Positions 49,127 through 57,911 of a DNA stretch of 64,000 bases are shown one piece after another. Every line of letters begins with the position of its first letter. Within the stretch, counting starts at the first letter, position 1. The notes beneath the pieces were generated by a model that made no database searches, was not told the origin of the DNA, and saw nothing but the letters and a program-made list of their open reading frames with translations. Location: the NCBI RefSeq assembly GCF_003336755.1, contig NZ_QMDI01000013.1, forward strand, positions 1-64,000. Direction: 5' to 3'. A program made the translations under genes and the position numbers. The DNA comes from Elioraea thermophila (ex Habib et al. 2022) (GTDB taxonomy: Bacteria > Pseudomonadota > Alphaproteobacteria > Acetobacterales > Acetobacteraceae).

Positions 49127-50323
49127 TCAGGCCGCGCGCGGCACCGGTGCCGCCTCGATGCGGGCGAGGCGAACGAGACCGACCACGGCCACCACCAGGG
49201 CGGGAAAGACCAGCAGGTTCAGCGCCTGCCAGCCGAGCCAGTGGTGCAGCGCCCCCGACAGCACCGAGGTGACGGCCACCGAGCCAAAGACGATCACGTC
49301 GTTCGCGGCCTGGGCCTTCGAGCGCTCCTCCGGCCGGTAGGAGGAAGTGAGCAGCGCCGTGCCGCCGACGAACATGAAGTTCCAGCCCACCCCGAGGGCG
49401 ACGAGGGCGACCCAGAAATGCGCGAAGCTCTGGCCCGACAGCGCCACCGCCGCGCAGGCCGCCGTCAGTGCCGCCCCGGCGGCGATGACGCGCAGCACGC
49501 CGAAGCGCGCGATCAGATGGCCGGTGACGAAGGAGGGCGCGAACATCGCCGCCGCGTGCCACTGAATCACGGTCGAGGAGTCGCTCACCGAGAAGCCGCA
49601 CAGCATCATCTCGAGCGGGGTGGCCGCCATCAGGATGTTCATCGTGTCCCACCCCACCACGGCGGACAGCACGGCGACGATGAAGCGCGGCCGGCGCAGG
49701 ATCGGGCCCAAGGGCACCTTGGCCGTGCCGCGCGGGTCGGGTGGCGGCGGCAGACGCATGGCGGACACGAGGGCGGCGGTGGCGAACGGCAGGGCGGCAA
49801 AGGCGAGGTAGGAGCCCGCGAACAGGACCGGGGTGAACCAGTCCTTCGTCACCTTCACCACCGCCGGGCCGAGGAAGGCGCCGATGACACCGCCCGCCAT
49901 CACGGTGCTGATCGCCTTCGGCCGATAAGCAGCATCCGCCACCTCGGCGGCGGCGAAGCGATAGTACTGCGCGATGCCGAAGGCCGCACCCGAGAACACG
50001 CAGCCTACCAGGAACAGGCGGAACGAGCCGATCCAGAGGGCGGCGAAGAAGATCGCCGTCGCCACCAGGTACGACGCCGCCCCCATCAGGAAGCCGGCAT
50101 GGCGGCCAAGCCGGGCGAAGATCACCGCGCCAGGGATCGACACCGCCATGGTGGCCAGCATCTGCACCGCGAGCGGCAGGGTGGCGAGCACCTTGGCCTC
50201 GGCGAGCGCATAGCCGATCAGCGCCGCCATCGCGACCTGCCCGCTCTGCGCCGCCTGGGCGAGCGCCTGGGCGCAGAAGAGCAAGGCGACGGTGCGTTTC
50301 GGCTCGCGCGCGAGCGACGTCAT
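49127..50323 (-). CDS. MFS transporter of unknown substrate
   Basis: A 398-residue major facilitator protein with about 12 hydrophobic segments ('MAALIGYALAEAKVLATLPL', 'IIARFGVLRVIAAGAALTA'-like second half) and a loop in the middle ('RGTAKVPLGPILRRPRF'). The ATG at 50323 overlaps the thiL stop as ATGA and has GGAGCC upstream; an ATG 15 bases earlier is possible. It ends the large rib/nus/thi operon. Whether it carries a vitamin precursor is not shown by the sequence. Confidence 0.8.
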   Translation of the reverse strand: MTSLAREPKRTVALLFCAQALAQAAQSGQVAMAALIGYALAEAKVLATLPLAVQMLATMAVSIPGAVIFARLGRHAGFLMGAASYLVATAIFFAALWIGSFRLFLVGCVFSGAAFGIAQYYRFAAAEVADAAYRPKAISTVMAGGVIGAFLGPAVVKVTKDWFTPVLFAGSYLAFAALPFATAALVSAMRLPPPPDPRGTAKVPLGPILRRPRFIVAVLSAVVGWDTMNILMAATPLEMMLCGFSVSDSSTVIQWHAAAMFAPSFVTGHLIARFGVLRVIAAGAALTAACAAVALSGQSFAHFWVALVALGVGWNFMFVGGTALLTSSYRPEERSKAQAANDVIVFGSVAVTSVLSGALHHWLGWQALNLLVFPALVVAVVGLVRLARIEAAPVPRAA

Positions 50324-51303
50324 GCGAAATGGCTCCACCCTGCACGCTCGAGCGGGATCACGCCCCCGTCCGGCGCGAGAACGCGCACCCCCTCACCCGC
50401 GACCAGTCGCCCGATCCGCGTCACCGGCACGCCCGCGATCAAGCCGGCCTTCTCCACCCGCTCGGCCGCGTCCGCCGGGGCGGAGAAGACGAGCTCGTAG
50501 TCGTCCCCGCCGGCGAGGCAGGTGGCGAGCAGGGCCGGGTCGCGCGCGAGTACGGCCGCGGCGGAGGAGGAGAGCGGCAGGGCGGCGGCCTCGATCTCGG
50601 CCGCACAGCCGGAGGCGCGCGCGAGATGGCCGAGGTCCTGCACCAGCCCGTCCGAGACGTCGAGGCAAGCGGTGGCGATCCCGGCGAGCCTCTGGCCGAG
50701 GATCACCCGCGGCCGCGGCAGTCGGTAGCGTTCGGCGAGGAATTCGCGGTCGGCCTCGGCGAGGTCGGGCAGGCGACCGCTGAGGGCGAGCAGGCCGAGC
50801 GCGCCGTCGCCGATGGTGCCGCTGACCCAAACCTCGTCGCCGACGCGCCCGCCCGCCCGCGTCAGCGCCCGGCTTGGGCCGACCGAGCCGAGGATGGTGA
50901 GGGAGAGGGTGAGTGGGCCCGGTGTCGCGACCGTATCGCCGCCGAACAGCCCGCACTCGAACACCTTCTGGTCGGCGGCGAGGCCGCGCGCGAAGGCCGC
51001 AAGCCAGGCCTCGTCGACCGACTGCGGCAGGGCGGTGGTGAGCAGGTAGCCGAGCGGGGCCGCGCCCATCGCGGCGAGGTCGGAAAGGTTCACGCGCAGG
51101 AGCTTGCGCCCGATCGTCTCCGGCGGGTCGTCGGGCAGGAAGTGCACGCCCTCCACCATGGCGTCGGCGGCAAGCACGAGGGTGCGGCCCTCCGGCGGAT
51201 CGAGCAGGGCGGCGTCGTCGGTGAGCGAGAGCGCCCCCGGCACGGCGGCGGCGAGCGGGCGGAAGTGCCGGGCGATCAGCGCAAACTCGCGGGCGAGGCT
51301 CAT
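50320..51303 (-). CDS. thiL: Thiamine-monophosphate kinase
   Basis: A 327-residue kinase that makes thiamine diphosphate. 'LTDDAALLDPPEGRTLVLAA', 'DAMVEGVHFLPDD', 'NLSDLAAMGAAPLGYLLTTA' and 'CLDVSDGLVQDLGHLARASG' are the AIR-synthase-type motifs. It overlaps nusB and the MFS gene by ATGA. Confidence 0.95.
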   Translation of the reverse strand: MSLAREFALIARHFRPLAAAVPGALSLTDDAALLDPPEGRTLVLAADAMVEGVHFLPDDPPETIGRKLLRVNLSDLAAMGAAPLGYLLTTALPQSVDEAWLAAFARGLAADQKVFECGLFGGDTVATPGPLTLSLTILGSVGPSRALTRAGGRVGDEVWVSGTIGDGALGLLALSGRLPDLAEADREFLAERYRLPRPRVILGQRLAGIATACLDVSDGLVQDLGHLARASGCAAEIEAAALPLSSSAAAVLARDPALLATCLAGGDDYELVFSAPADAAERVEKAGLIAGVPVTRIGRLVAGEGVRVLAPDGGVIPLERAGWSHFA

Positions 51304-51821
51304 TGCGAGGCGGGGGCGGCGGCGAATTCGGCCGCCCGCAAGGTGCGGGCGAGGCGATCGAGCACGCCGTTGGCGAAGCGCGGCTCATCGCCGGAGAAGA
51401 AACCGTGCGCGATGTCGAGATACTCGTTGATGATCACCTTGGCGGGCGCGCCGGTGGCGTCGAACAACTCGCCGGCCGCCGCGCGCAGCACGGCGCGCAA
51501 CACGGGGTCGAGCCGCTCCATCGGCCAGTCCTCCGCGAGCGTGGCGGCGATGGCGCGATCGAGCACCTCGGCGTTGCGCGCCCACCCACGCACGATGGCG
51601 GCGAGCAATGGCACGTCGGCGCCCGGGATCCGCCCTTCCTCCAGTGCGGCTTCGGCGAAATCGGCCGGGCCGTCGGCGACGACGCGGTGGCGGACGAATT
51701 CGTCGAGCACCGTCTCCGGGCTCACTCCGGCCTGCTCGGCCTGGTAGAGGGCCTGCACGGCGGCGAGACGGGCGGCGGTGCGCGGCCGGCCGCGCCCGCC
51801 CTGGCTGCGCGGCCTCGCCAT
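51300..51821 (-). CDS. nusB: Transcription antitermination factor NusB
   Basis: A 173-residue all-alpha RNA-binding protein for rRNA antitermination. 'TAARLAAVQALYQAEQAG' and 'LDPVLRAVLRAAAGELFDAT' then 'KVIINEYLDIAHGFFSGDEP' are NusB marks. The ATG at 51821 overlaps the ribH stop (TGATG). The neighbour ribH before it is the standard arrangement. Confidence 0.95.
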   Translation of the reverse strand: MARPRSQGGRGRPRTAARLAAVQALYQAEQAGVSPETVLDEFVRHRVVADGPADFAEAALEEGRIPGADVPLLAAIVRGWARNAEVLDRAIAATLAEDWPMERLDPVLRAVLRAAAGELFDATGAPAKVIINEYLDIAHGFFSGDEPRFANGVLDRLARTLRAAEFAAAPASQ

Positions 51822-52300
51822 CAGAGCCCCCAACGCCGCGCGAGCGCAATCTGCGCGAGCAAAGCCCGCGCCGCTTCCGCTCCCTTGTTCGTCTCATCGT
51901 CGCGCGCGCGGGCGAGCGCCTGCGCCTCGTCGTGCACGGTGAGCACGCCGAAGGCGACCGGAACGCCGAACTGCACGGAGAGGTCCATCAGTCCGCGCGC
52001 CGCCTCGCGGGCGATGTGGTCGTAATGGTCGGTCTCGCCGCGCACCACGCAGCCGAGCGCCAGAAACCCGTCCCAATGCGGCCCGCCCGCCCTCGCCATG
52101 GCGCGGATCGCCATCCGGATCGCCCCGGGGAGTTCGAAGGCACCGGCGACCTGCACGAGCTCGTGCGTCGCCCCCGCATCGTCGAGAATGCGCCGGGCGC
52201 CGGCGAGCAGCCCCGCCGCCACCTCGGCGTAGTAGGGCGCCTCGACGATCAGCACATGCGGCGGTTTCGCCGCCGGTGCATCCCCCTCTCCTGCCGTCAT
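51821..52300 (-). CDS. ribH: 6,7-dimethyl-8-ribityllumazine synthase
   Basis: A 159-residue lumazine synthase. 'VQVAGAFELPGAIRMA' and 'ALGCVVRGETDHYDHIAREA' hold the catalytic region, and 'NKGAEAARALL' closes the protein. It condenses the RibB product with the aminopyrimidine from RibD. It overlaps ribB by ATGA. Confidence 0.95.
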   Translation of the reverse strand: MTAGEGDAPAAKPPHVLIVEAPYYAEVAAGLLAGARRILDDAGATHELVQVAGAFELPGAIRMAIRAMARAGGPHWDGFLALGCVVRGETDHYDHIAREAARGLMDLSVQFGVPVAFGVLTVHDEAQALARARDDETNKGAEAARALLAQIALARRWGL

Positions 52301-53427
52301 CGCGCTCCGTCCTCCGCGCGGGGAATGGGCCGATGCGCGACCACGGTCAAGCCATGCCCCTCGAGACCGATGATGGGACGCGGATTGTTGGTGAGCAGGA
52401 TCATTTCGCGCACGCCGAGATCGCGCAGGATCTGCGCACCGACGCCGTAGTCGCGCAGCTGCGGCTTGCGCCCCGAGGCGGCACCGAGGATGCGTTCGGA
52501 GAGGGCAGTGGCGCGCGGTTCGCGGATCAGCACCACCACGCCGCGGCCCTCGCGCGCGATCAGCCGCATGGCGGGCGCGAGATCGGACCCGCCGCGATCG
52601 CCCAGCACGTCGGTCAACACATTGAGCGCGTGCATGCGCACGAGCACGGGCCCCGCAGCGGAGAGGTCGCCCTTCACCAGCGCGACATGCTCGGCGTATT
52701 CGACCGTGTTGACGTAGACGATGGCGCGGAACGCACCGCCATGGATGCTGTCGATCATCGTCTCGGCGCGGCGTTCGACGAGCTTCTCCGTGCGGCGGCG
52801 ATAGGCGATCAGGTCGGCGATGGTGCCGATCTTCAGCCCATGCCGTTGCGCGAAGGCGACGAGGTCGGGCAGGCGCGCCATCGTGCCGTCGTCGTTCATG
52901 ATCTCGCAGATCACGCCGGCCGGGGTGAGCCCGGCGAGGCGGGCGATGTCCACCGCCGCCTCGGTGTGGCCCGCGCGCACGAGCACACCACCCTCGCGCG
53001 CCATCAGCGGAAAGACGTGGCCAGGCGTGCAGATGTCGGCCGGGCCCTTGGTCGGATCGATCGCGACCGCGATCGTGCGCGCGCGGTCCGCCGCCGAGAT
53101 GCCGGTGGTGATGCCCTCGCGCGCCTCGATCGAGACGGTGAAGGCCGTCTGGTGTCGCGAGGCGTTCGACTGCGCCATCAAGGGCAGGCCCAGACGTTCG
53201 ACGCGCTCGCGGGTGAGTGCGAGGCAGATCAGGCCGCGGCCGTACTTCGCCATGAAATTGATCGCGGATGCGTCGGCGAACTGGGCGGGAATGACGAGAT
53301 CGCCCTCGTTCTCGCGATCCTCGTCGTCGACAAGCACGACCATCCGCCCGGCCTTCGCCTCGGCGATGATCTCCTCCGCGCTGGCAAGCGCCGAGGTAAG
53401 GCCGACATCGCGCGCCGGCGCGCTCAT
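52297..53427 (-). CDS. ribB: 3,4-dihydroxy-2-butanone 4-phosphate synthase with degenerate GTP cyclohydrolase II domain
   Basis: A 376-residue RibBA-type fusion. The N-terminal DHBP synthase domain is intact ('VVLVDDEDRENEGDLVIPAQ', 'RHQTAFTVSIEAREGITTGI', 'TPGHVFPLMAREGGVLVRAG', 'GHTEAAVDIARLAG'). The C-terminal half keeps the GTP cyclohydrolase II fold, but the zinc site that normally reads Ser-Glu-Cys and Cys-x-Cys is replaced by 'RMHALNVLTDVLGDRGGSD' with no cysteines. The second activity is therefore almost surely lost. Such RibBX-like proteins are known in proteobacteria; a separate RibA must exist elsewhere. Confidence 0.92.
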   Translation of the reverse strand: MSAPARDVGLTSALASAEEIIAEAKAGRMVVLVDDEDRENEGDLVIPAQFADASAINFMAKYGRGLICLALTRERVERLGLPLMAQSNASRHQTAFTVSIEAREGITTGISAADRARTIAVAIDPTKGPADICTPGHVFPLMAREGGVLVRAGHTEAAVDIARLAGLTPAGVICEIMNDDGTMARLPDLVAFAQRHGLKIGTIADLIAYRRRTEKLVERRAETMIDSIHGGAFRAIVYVNTVEYAEHVALVKGDLSAAGPVLVRMHALNVLTDVLGDRGGSDLAPAMRLIAREGRGVVVLIREPRATALSERILGAASGRKPQLRDYGVGAQILRDLGVREMILLTNNPRPIIGLEGHGLTVVAHRPIPRAEDGAR

Positions 53428-54026
53428 CGCCCCCTCGCTTCAAGGAGGCGCGCGAGGTAACGCGCGACGAGATCGACCTCGATGTTCACGGGATCTCCGG
53501 GCTTGAGCCGGCCGAGGGTGGTGACCTCGGCGGTGTGCGGGATGATGTTGACCCCGAAGGCATCGGCGTCAACGTCGTTCACCGTGAGGCTGACCCCATC
53601 CACGGCGACCGATCCCTTCGGCGCGAGATAAGGCATCAGGTGCGGGGGTGGGCGAATGGTGAGGCGAAGGCTTCCGCCCTCGGGGCTGGCGGCGGCGACG
53701 CGCCCCACCCCGTCGATGTGGCCGGTGACGAGATGGCCGCCCAACTCGTCGCCCACCCTGAGCGCACGCTCCAGGTTCACGGGAGTGCCCGGCCGCCAGC
53801 GCCCGATGGTGGTCTTGTCCAGCGTCTCGGCCGAGGCGGTGAAGGCGAGCGTGCCCGGCCCCTTCTCCACCACCGTCAGGCAGCAGCCGTTGCAGGCGAC
53901 GGAGGCACCGAGGGGGATTTTGTCCGTGTTCCAGCCGGTGGCGATGACGAGCTTGAGGTCCCGCGCTTCGCCCGCCGGTTCGATCGCCCGCACCTCGCCG
54001 AGATCGGTCACGATGCCGGTGAACAT
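53424..54026 (-). CDS. ribE: Riboflavin synthase alpha chain
   Basis: A 200-residue enzyme built of two lumazine-binding repeats. 'MFTGIVTDLGEVRAIE' is the signature start, and 'GHLVTGHIDGVGRVAA' and 'APKGSVAVDGVSLTVNDVDA' mark the two halves. It starts directly after the ribD stop and overlaps ribB by 4 bases. Confidence 0.96.
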   Translation of the reverse strand: MFTGIVTDLGEVRAIEPAGEARDLKLVIATGWNTDKIPLGASVACNGCCLTVVEKGPGTLAFTASAETLDKTTIGRWRPGTPVNLERALRVGDELGGHLVTGHIDGVGRVAAASPEGGSLRLTIRPPPHLMPYLAPKGSVAVDGVSLTVNDVDADAFGVNIIPHTAEVTTLGRLKPGDPVNIEVDLVARYLARLLEARGR

Positions 54027-55163
54027 CTAAGCCTCCGTACCGAGGACGAGCAGCCGATCCGGGCCCACCCGCTCCTCCTCCACCACCCGCCATGTCGGCA
54101 TGGCGGACAGATGCGGAAGGGAGAGCGCGCCGATGGCAGGGGTCGCATCGCCCCCCAGCACGGAGGGGGCATGGAACCAGGCGAGGCGATCGACGAGGCC
54201 TGCACGCAGGAGCGAGGCGGCGAGCCGGGACCCACCCTCGACCAGCACGCGGGTGATGCCGCGCTGGGCGAGAGCGCGCAAGGCGGCGAGCGGCTCCGGC
54301 TGCCCGTTCGGATCGGGCGGAACGGCGATCACCGTCACCCCGCAATCGGCCAGGGCGGCGACCCGGTGCCGATCCGCCCCCGGCGTGGTCAGCACCCAGG
54401 TGGGGACGGCGCGGGCGGTGGCGACCAGGCGGGCGGTGAGCGGCAGCCTCGCCCGTCCGTCGGCGACGATGCGCACGGGCCCAGGGTGGCCGCGCGGCAC
54501 CAGGCCCGGGACGCGGACGGTGAGCTCGGGGTCGTCGGCGAGCGCGGTGCCGGAGCCGATCAGGATCGCGTCATGCCGCGCCCGCAGGCCGTGCGCGAGC
54601 CGCCGCGCCGCCTCGCCGGTGATCCAGCGGCTTTCTCCGCCGGCGGTGGCGATTCGCCCATCGAGGGTGGTGGCGAGCTTCAGGGTGACGAGCGGGCGGC
54701 CGGCGCGGACGCGCAGGATGAACCCGGCGTTGAGCGCGGCCGCCTCGGCCTCGAGCACGCCCTCCGTCACCGCGATCCCGGCGTCGCGCAGCCGAGCGAT
54801 GCCCTCCCCGTTCACCCGCGGGTCCGGGTCGCGGGCGGCGATCACGGCACGGGCCAATCCGGCGGCGATCATCGCGTCCGTGCAGGGCGGCGTCCTGCCC
54901 CAATGGCAGCAGGGCTCGAGGGTGACGTAAGCGGTCGCCCCGCGCGCGGCTTCCCCGGCGCGCCGCAGCGCCTCCGTCTCCGCATGCGGACGCCCTCCAG
55001 GCTGGGTCCAGCCGCGGCCGACGATGCGACGATCGCGCACGATGAGGCAGCCCACCGCCGGGTTGGGCGCGACGTTGCCCAACCCCCGCCGGGCGAGGGC
55101 AAGGGCCGCGCGCATGAAGGCGAGGTCGTCCGCCCCCGCCGCCGGTGCGGCGTCAGCTTCCAC
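54027..55163 (-). CDS. ribD: Riboflavin biosynthesis deaminase/reductase RibD
   Basis: A 378-residue bifunctional enzyme. The zinc deaminase has '[14 protein letters not shown]' and '[19 protein letters not shown]'. The reductase has '[20 protein letters not shown]' and '[14 protein letters not shown]'. Its start overlaps the nrdR stop by 11 bases and its TAG is followed at once by the ribE ATG. Confidence 0.95.
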   Translation of the reverse strand: MEADAAPAAGADDLAFMRAALALARRGLGNVAPNPAVGCLIVRDRRIVGRGWTQPGGRPHAETEALRRAGEAARGATAYVTLEPCCHWGRTPPCTDAMIAAGLARAVIAARDPDPRVNGEGIARLRDAGIAVTEGVLEAEAAALNAGFILRVRAGRPLVTLKLATTLDGRIATAGGESRWITGEAARRLAHGLRARHDAILIGSGTALADDPELTVRVPGLVPRGHPGPVRIVADGRARLPLTARLVATARAVPTWVLTTPGADRHRVAALADCGVTVIAVPPDPNGQPEPLAALRALAQRGITRVLVEGGSRLAASLLRAGLVDRLAWFHAPSVLGGDATPAIGALSLPHLSAMPTWRVVEEERVGPDRLLVLGTEA

Positions 55164-55614
55164 GCCCGTTGCCGAGCGTGCCGACGAAGCGCTCGAAGTC
55201 CTTCGCCTCGCGGAAGTCGCGGTAGACGGAGGCGAAGCGCACGTAGCCCACCGGGTCGAGGTCCTTCAGCACCTCCATCACCATCTCGCCGATCATCTTG
55301 GAGGGAATCTCGCTCTCGCCGGAGGTCTCGAGCTGGCGCTGGATGCCGTTGACGATGCGCTCGATCTGCTCGTCGGTGACGGGGCGCTTGCGCAGCGCGA
55401 TGCGGATGGAACGGGCGAGCTTTTCGCGATCGAACGGCACCCGCCGCCCGTCCGACTTGATCACGGTGAGTTCGCGCAGGACGGTGCGCTCGACCGTGGT
55501 GAAGCGCTGGCCGCAGGAGGGGCAGAAGCGGCGACGGCGGATCGCTGCCCCGTCCTCGGTGGGGCGGCTGTCCTTCACCTGGGTGTCCTCGTGTCCGCAG
55601 AACGGACAGCGCAT
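55153..55614 (-). CDS. nrdR: Transcriptional repressor NrdR
   Basis: A 153-residue repressor of ribonucleotide reductase genes. The zinc ribbon is Cys3/Cys6 ('[20 protein letters not shown]') and Cys31/Cys34 ('[15 protein letters not shown]'). The ATP-cone follows ('[20 protein letters not shown]'). The glyA-nrdR-ribD order is conserved in alphaproteobacteria. Confidence 0.96.
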   Translation of the reverse strand: MRCPFCGHEDTQVKDSRPTEDGAAIRRRRFCPSCGQRFTTVERTVLRELTVIKSDGRRVPFDREKLARSIRIALRKRPVTDEQIERIVNGIQRQLETSGESEIPSKMIGEMVMEVLKDLDPVGYVRFASVYRDFREAKDFERFVGTLGNGRGS

Positions 55615-55624
55615 CAGGCCTCCC

Positions 55625-56926
55625 TCAGGCGCGATAGACGGGGAAGCGGGCGCAGAGCGCCTTCACCCGCTCGGCCACGCGGCGCTCGGCTGCTTCGTTC
55701 GTGCCGTCGTTGGAGCGCGCGAGCCCCTCCAGCACCTCGCCGATCATGCGCGCGACCTCGCGGAACTCCTCCACTCCGAAACCGCGCGTGGTGGCGGCCG
55801 GAGAGCCGAGGCGGATGCCCGAGGTGACCATCGGCTTCTGCGGGTCGAACGGGATCGCGTTCTTGTTGCAGGTGATGTGGGCGCGCTCGAGCGAGGCCTC
55901 GGCCGCCTTGCCGGTCAGGTTCTTGGGCCGGAGATCGACCAGCACGAGGTGGCAGTCGGTGCCGCCCGCGACGAGCCCGAAGCCCTGGGCGAGGAGTTCC
56001 TCCGCCATCGCGCGCGCGTTGTCGATCACCCGCTTCTGGTAGGCGCGGAACTCGGGGGTCAGCGCCTCGCCGAACGCCACCGCCTTGGCGGCGATGACGT
56101 GCATCAGCGGCCCCCCCTGCAGGCCGGGGAAGACGGCGGAGTTGATCCGTTTGCCGAGCTCGGCGTCGTTCGAGAGGATCATGCCGCCGCGGGGCCCGCG
56201 CAGCGTCTTGTGCGTGGTCGTGGTGACCACGTGGGCGTGCGGAAAGGGCGAAGGGTAGAGCCCGGCCGCGATCAGCCCGGCGAAGTGGGCGACGTCGGCC
56301 ATGAGCCAGGCGCCGACCTCGTCGGCGATCTCCCGGAAGGCCTTGAAATCGAGCGCGCGCGGGATGGCGCTGCCGCCGGCGATGATCATCTTCGGCCGGT
56401 GCTGGCGGGCGAGGTCGCGCACCTCGTCCATGTCCACACGATGATCATCCCGCCGCACGCCGTAGGTGACGGCCTTGAACCACTTGCCGGAAAGATTGAC
56501 CGGGGCACCGTGCGTGAGGTGCCCGCCCGCGGCAAGGTCCTGGCCGAGGATGACGTCGCCGGGTTGCAGCAGGGCGAGCATCACCGCCTGGTTCGCCTGC
56601 GCCCCCGAGTGCGGCTGGACGTTGGCGAAGGCGCAGCCGAACAGCGCCTTGGCGCGGTCGATGGCGAGCGCCTCGACCTTGTCCACCTCTCCGCAGCCGC
56701 CGTAGTAGCGCCGGCCCGGGTAGCCTTCGGCATACTTGTTGGTCATCACCGAGCCTTGTGCCTCGAGCACGGCGCGGGAGACGAGGTTCTCGGAGGCGAT
56801 GAGCTCGATCCCGTCCTGCTGGCGGGCGAGTTCGCCCGCGATCGCCGCCGCGACCGCCGGGTCGACCTCGGCCAAGGGGGCGGTGAAGAAGCGGGCGGGG
56901 CTGAGGGCAGCGGCGGCGACGTTCAT
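55625..56926 (-). CDS. glyA: Serine hydroxymethyltransferase
   Basis: A 433-residue PLP enzyme linking serine, glycine and one-carbon folate metabolism. '[20 protein letters not shown]', '[20 protein letters not shown]', and the PLP lysine in '[18 protein letters not shown]' are present. The ATG at 56926 overlaps the rpiB stop as ATGA. Confidence 0.97.
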   Translation of the reverse strand: MNVAAAALSPARFFTAPLAEVDPAVAAAIAGELARQQDGIELIASENLVSRAVLEAQGSVMTNKYAEGYPGRRYYGGCGEVDKVEALAIDRAKALFGCAFANVQPHSGAQANQAVMLALLQPGDVILGQDLAAGGHLTHGAPVNLSGKWFKAVTYGVRRDDHRVDMDEVRDLARQHRPKMIIAGGSAIPRALDFKAFREIADEVGAWLMADVAHFAGLIAAGLYPSPFPHAHVVTTTTHKTLRGPRGGMILSNDAELGKRINSAVFPGLQGGPLMHVIAAKAVAFGEALTPEFRAYQKRVIDNARAMAEELLAQGFGLVAGGTDCHLVLVDLRPKNLTGKAAEASLERAHITCNKNAIPFDPQKPMVTSGIRLGSPAATTRGFGVEEFREVARMIGEVLEGLARSNDGTNEAAERRVAERVKALCARFPVYRA

Positions 56927-57390
56927 CGCACGGGGTCTCCGGTCAGTTCGATCTTGGCGACACGACGCTCGTGCCGCCCACCCTCGAAGGGCGTGGCAAG
57001 GAAGGTCTTCAGCGCATCCAGCGCCGGCTCGACCCCCGTGGTGCGGGCGCCGAAGGCGATGACGTTGGCGTCGTTGTGGGCGCGGGTGAGGCGTGCCCCC
57101 GTGACGTCGTGGATCAGGGCGCAGCGGATGCCCGGATGGCGGTTCGCCGTCATCGACATTCCGATGCCCGTGCCGCAGACGAGCACGCCGAAGCGCGCCC
57201 TGCCCTCGAGCACGGCGCGGCAGACGGCATGCGCGAAATCCGGATAGTCGACGGAGGCGGTGCCGTCGGTGCCGCAGTCGATCACCGGGTGGCCCCACTC
57301 GGCCAGCGCCGCGGCGAGGGTCGCCTTCAGGGGGTAACCCGCGTGGTCTGCGCCGATGGCGACGGCGGATTTGGCTTCGGTGTCCGTCAT
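56923..57390 (-). CDS. rpiB: Ribose-5-phosphate isomerase B
   Basis: A 155-residue RpiB/LacAB-type isomerase. '[19 protein letters not shown]', the Cys/Gly loop '[20 protein letters not shown]' and '[14 protein letters not shown]' are typical. It supplies ribulose 5-phosphate, the substrate of RibB further down the operon. It is the first gene of the ten-gene minus-strand unit and divergent from arsR. Confidence 0.94.
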   Translation of the reverse strand: MTDTEAKSAVAIGADHAGYPLKATLAAALAEWGHPVIDCGTDGTASVDYPDFAHAVCRAVLEGRARFGVLVCGTGIGMSMTANRHPGIRCALIHDVTGARLTRAHNDANVIAFGARTTGVEPALDALKTFLATPFEGGRHERRVAKIELTGDPVR

Positions 57391-57497
57391 TCGGGTGTCC
57401 TTGCGCCGCGTCAGTGGAGCGCCGGCTGTCTGTTACCACGGGCGGGGCAGGGTCGAAACCGTCGCCACAAGGGGTGGCAGGGGTGTGTCGCTTCGAC

Positions 57498-57513
57498 AAA
57501 ACCAGAAAACCAG
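57498..57513 (+). repeat. Tandem AAAACCAG repeat in the arsR upstream region
   Basis: Two exact, directly adjacent copies of AAAACCAG (57498-57505 and 57506-57513), followed by TTGTTTGG, lie about 40-50 bases before the arsR start. This is the most AT-rich spot of the rpiB/arsR intergenic space. The position suits an operator for the ArsR-type regulator or an upstream promoter element. Function is inferred from position only. Confidence 0.4.
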
Positions 57514-57548
57514 TTGTTTGGCCGCAGGCGCGCGGCTAAGCTGAAGAC

Positions 57549-57875
57549 ATGACGCTCGACGAGGCGGCCGCGGTGCTCGCCCAACTCGGCAACCGCTCGC
57601 GGCTCGAGATCCTGCGGCTGCTGGTCCGTGCCGCGCCGGAAGGGCTGACCGTCGGCGAGATCGGCGAGCGGCTCGCCCTGCCGCCGTCCACGCTTGCCTT
57701 CCACCTGCGCGGTCTCGTTTCGGTCGGCCTCATTGCGCAGACGCGGGAAGGGCGCACGGTGCTCTGCCGCCCCTGTTTCGCCGCTCTCGACCAGGTGGCC
57801 GCGTTCCTGAAGGCGGAATGCCGCTGCGACGGCGCGGCGTCAGCCACGGATGCCTCCACCCGCGATGCCGCCTGA
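57549..57875 (+). CDS. ArsR family metalloregulator
   Basis: A 108-residue helix-turn-helix repressor. 'AVLAQLGNRSRLEILRLLVR' and 'LPPSTLAFHLRGLVSVGLIA' are the dimer and DNA-recognition parts. Cysteines are available for metal(loid) sensing in 'LCRPCF' and in the C-terminal 'ECRCDG'; the usual ELCVCDL motif of the recognition helix is missing. It lies 36 bases upstream of an ArsP-like permease and presumably represses it. Confidence 0.87.
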   Translation: MTLDEAAAVLAQLGNRSRLEILRLLVRAAPEGLTVGEIGERLALPPSTLAFHLRGLVSVGLIAQTREGRTVLCRPCFAALDQVAAFLKAECRCDGAASATDASTRDAA

Positions 57876-57911
57876 GCCCTCCCCGCGCTTCCCCAGCTGC
57901 GGAGGCGCGCG

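Noticed and set aside
57391-57548. FMN riboswitch ahead of the riboflavin operon
   Set aside because: No conserved RFN elements are visible upstream of rpiB on the minus strand, and the space is short.
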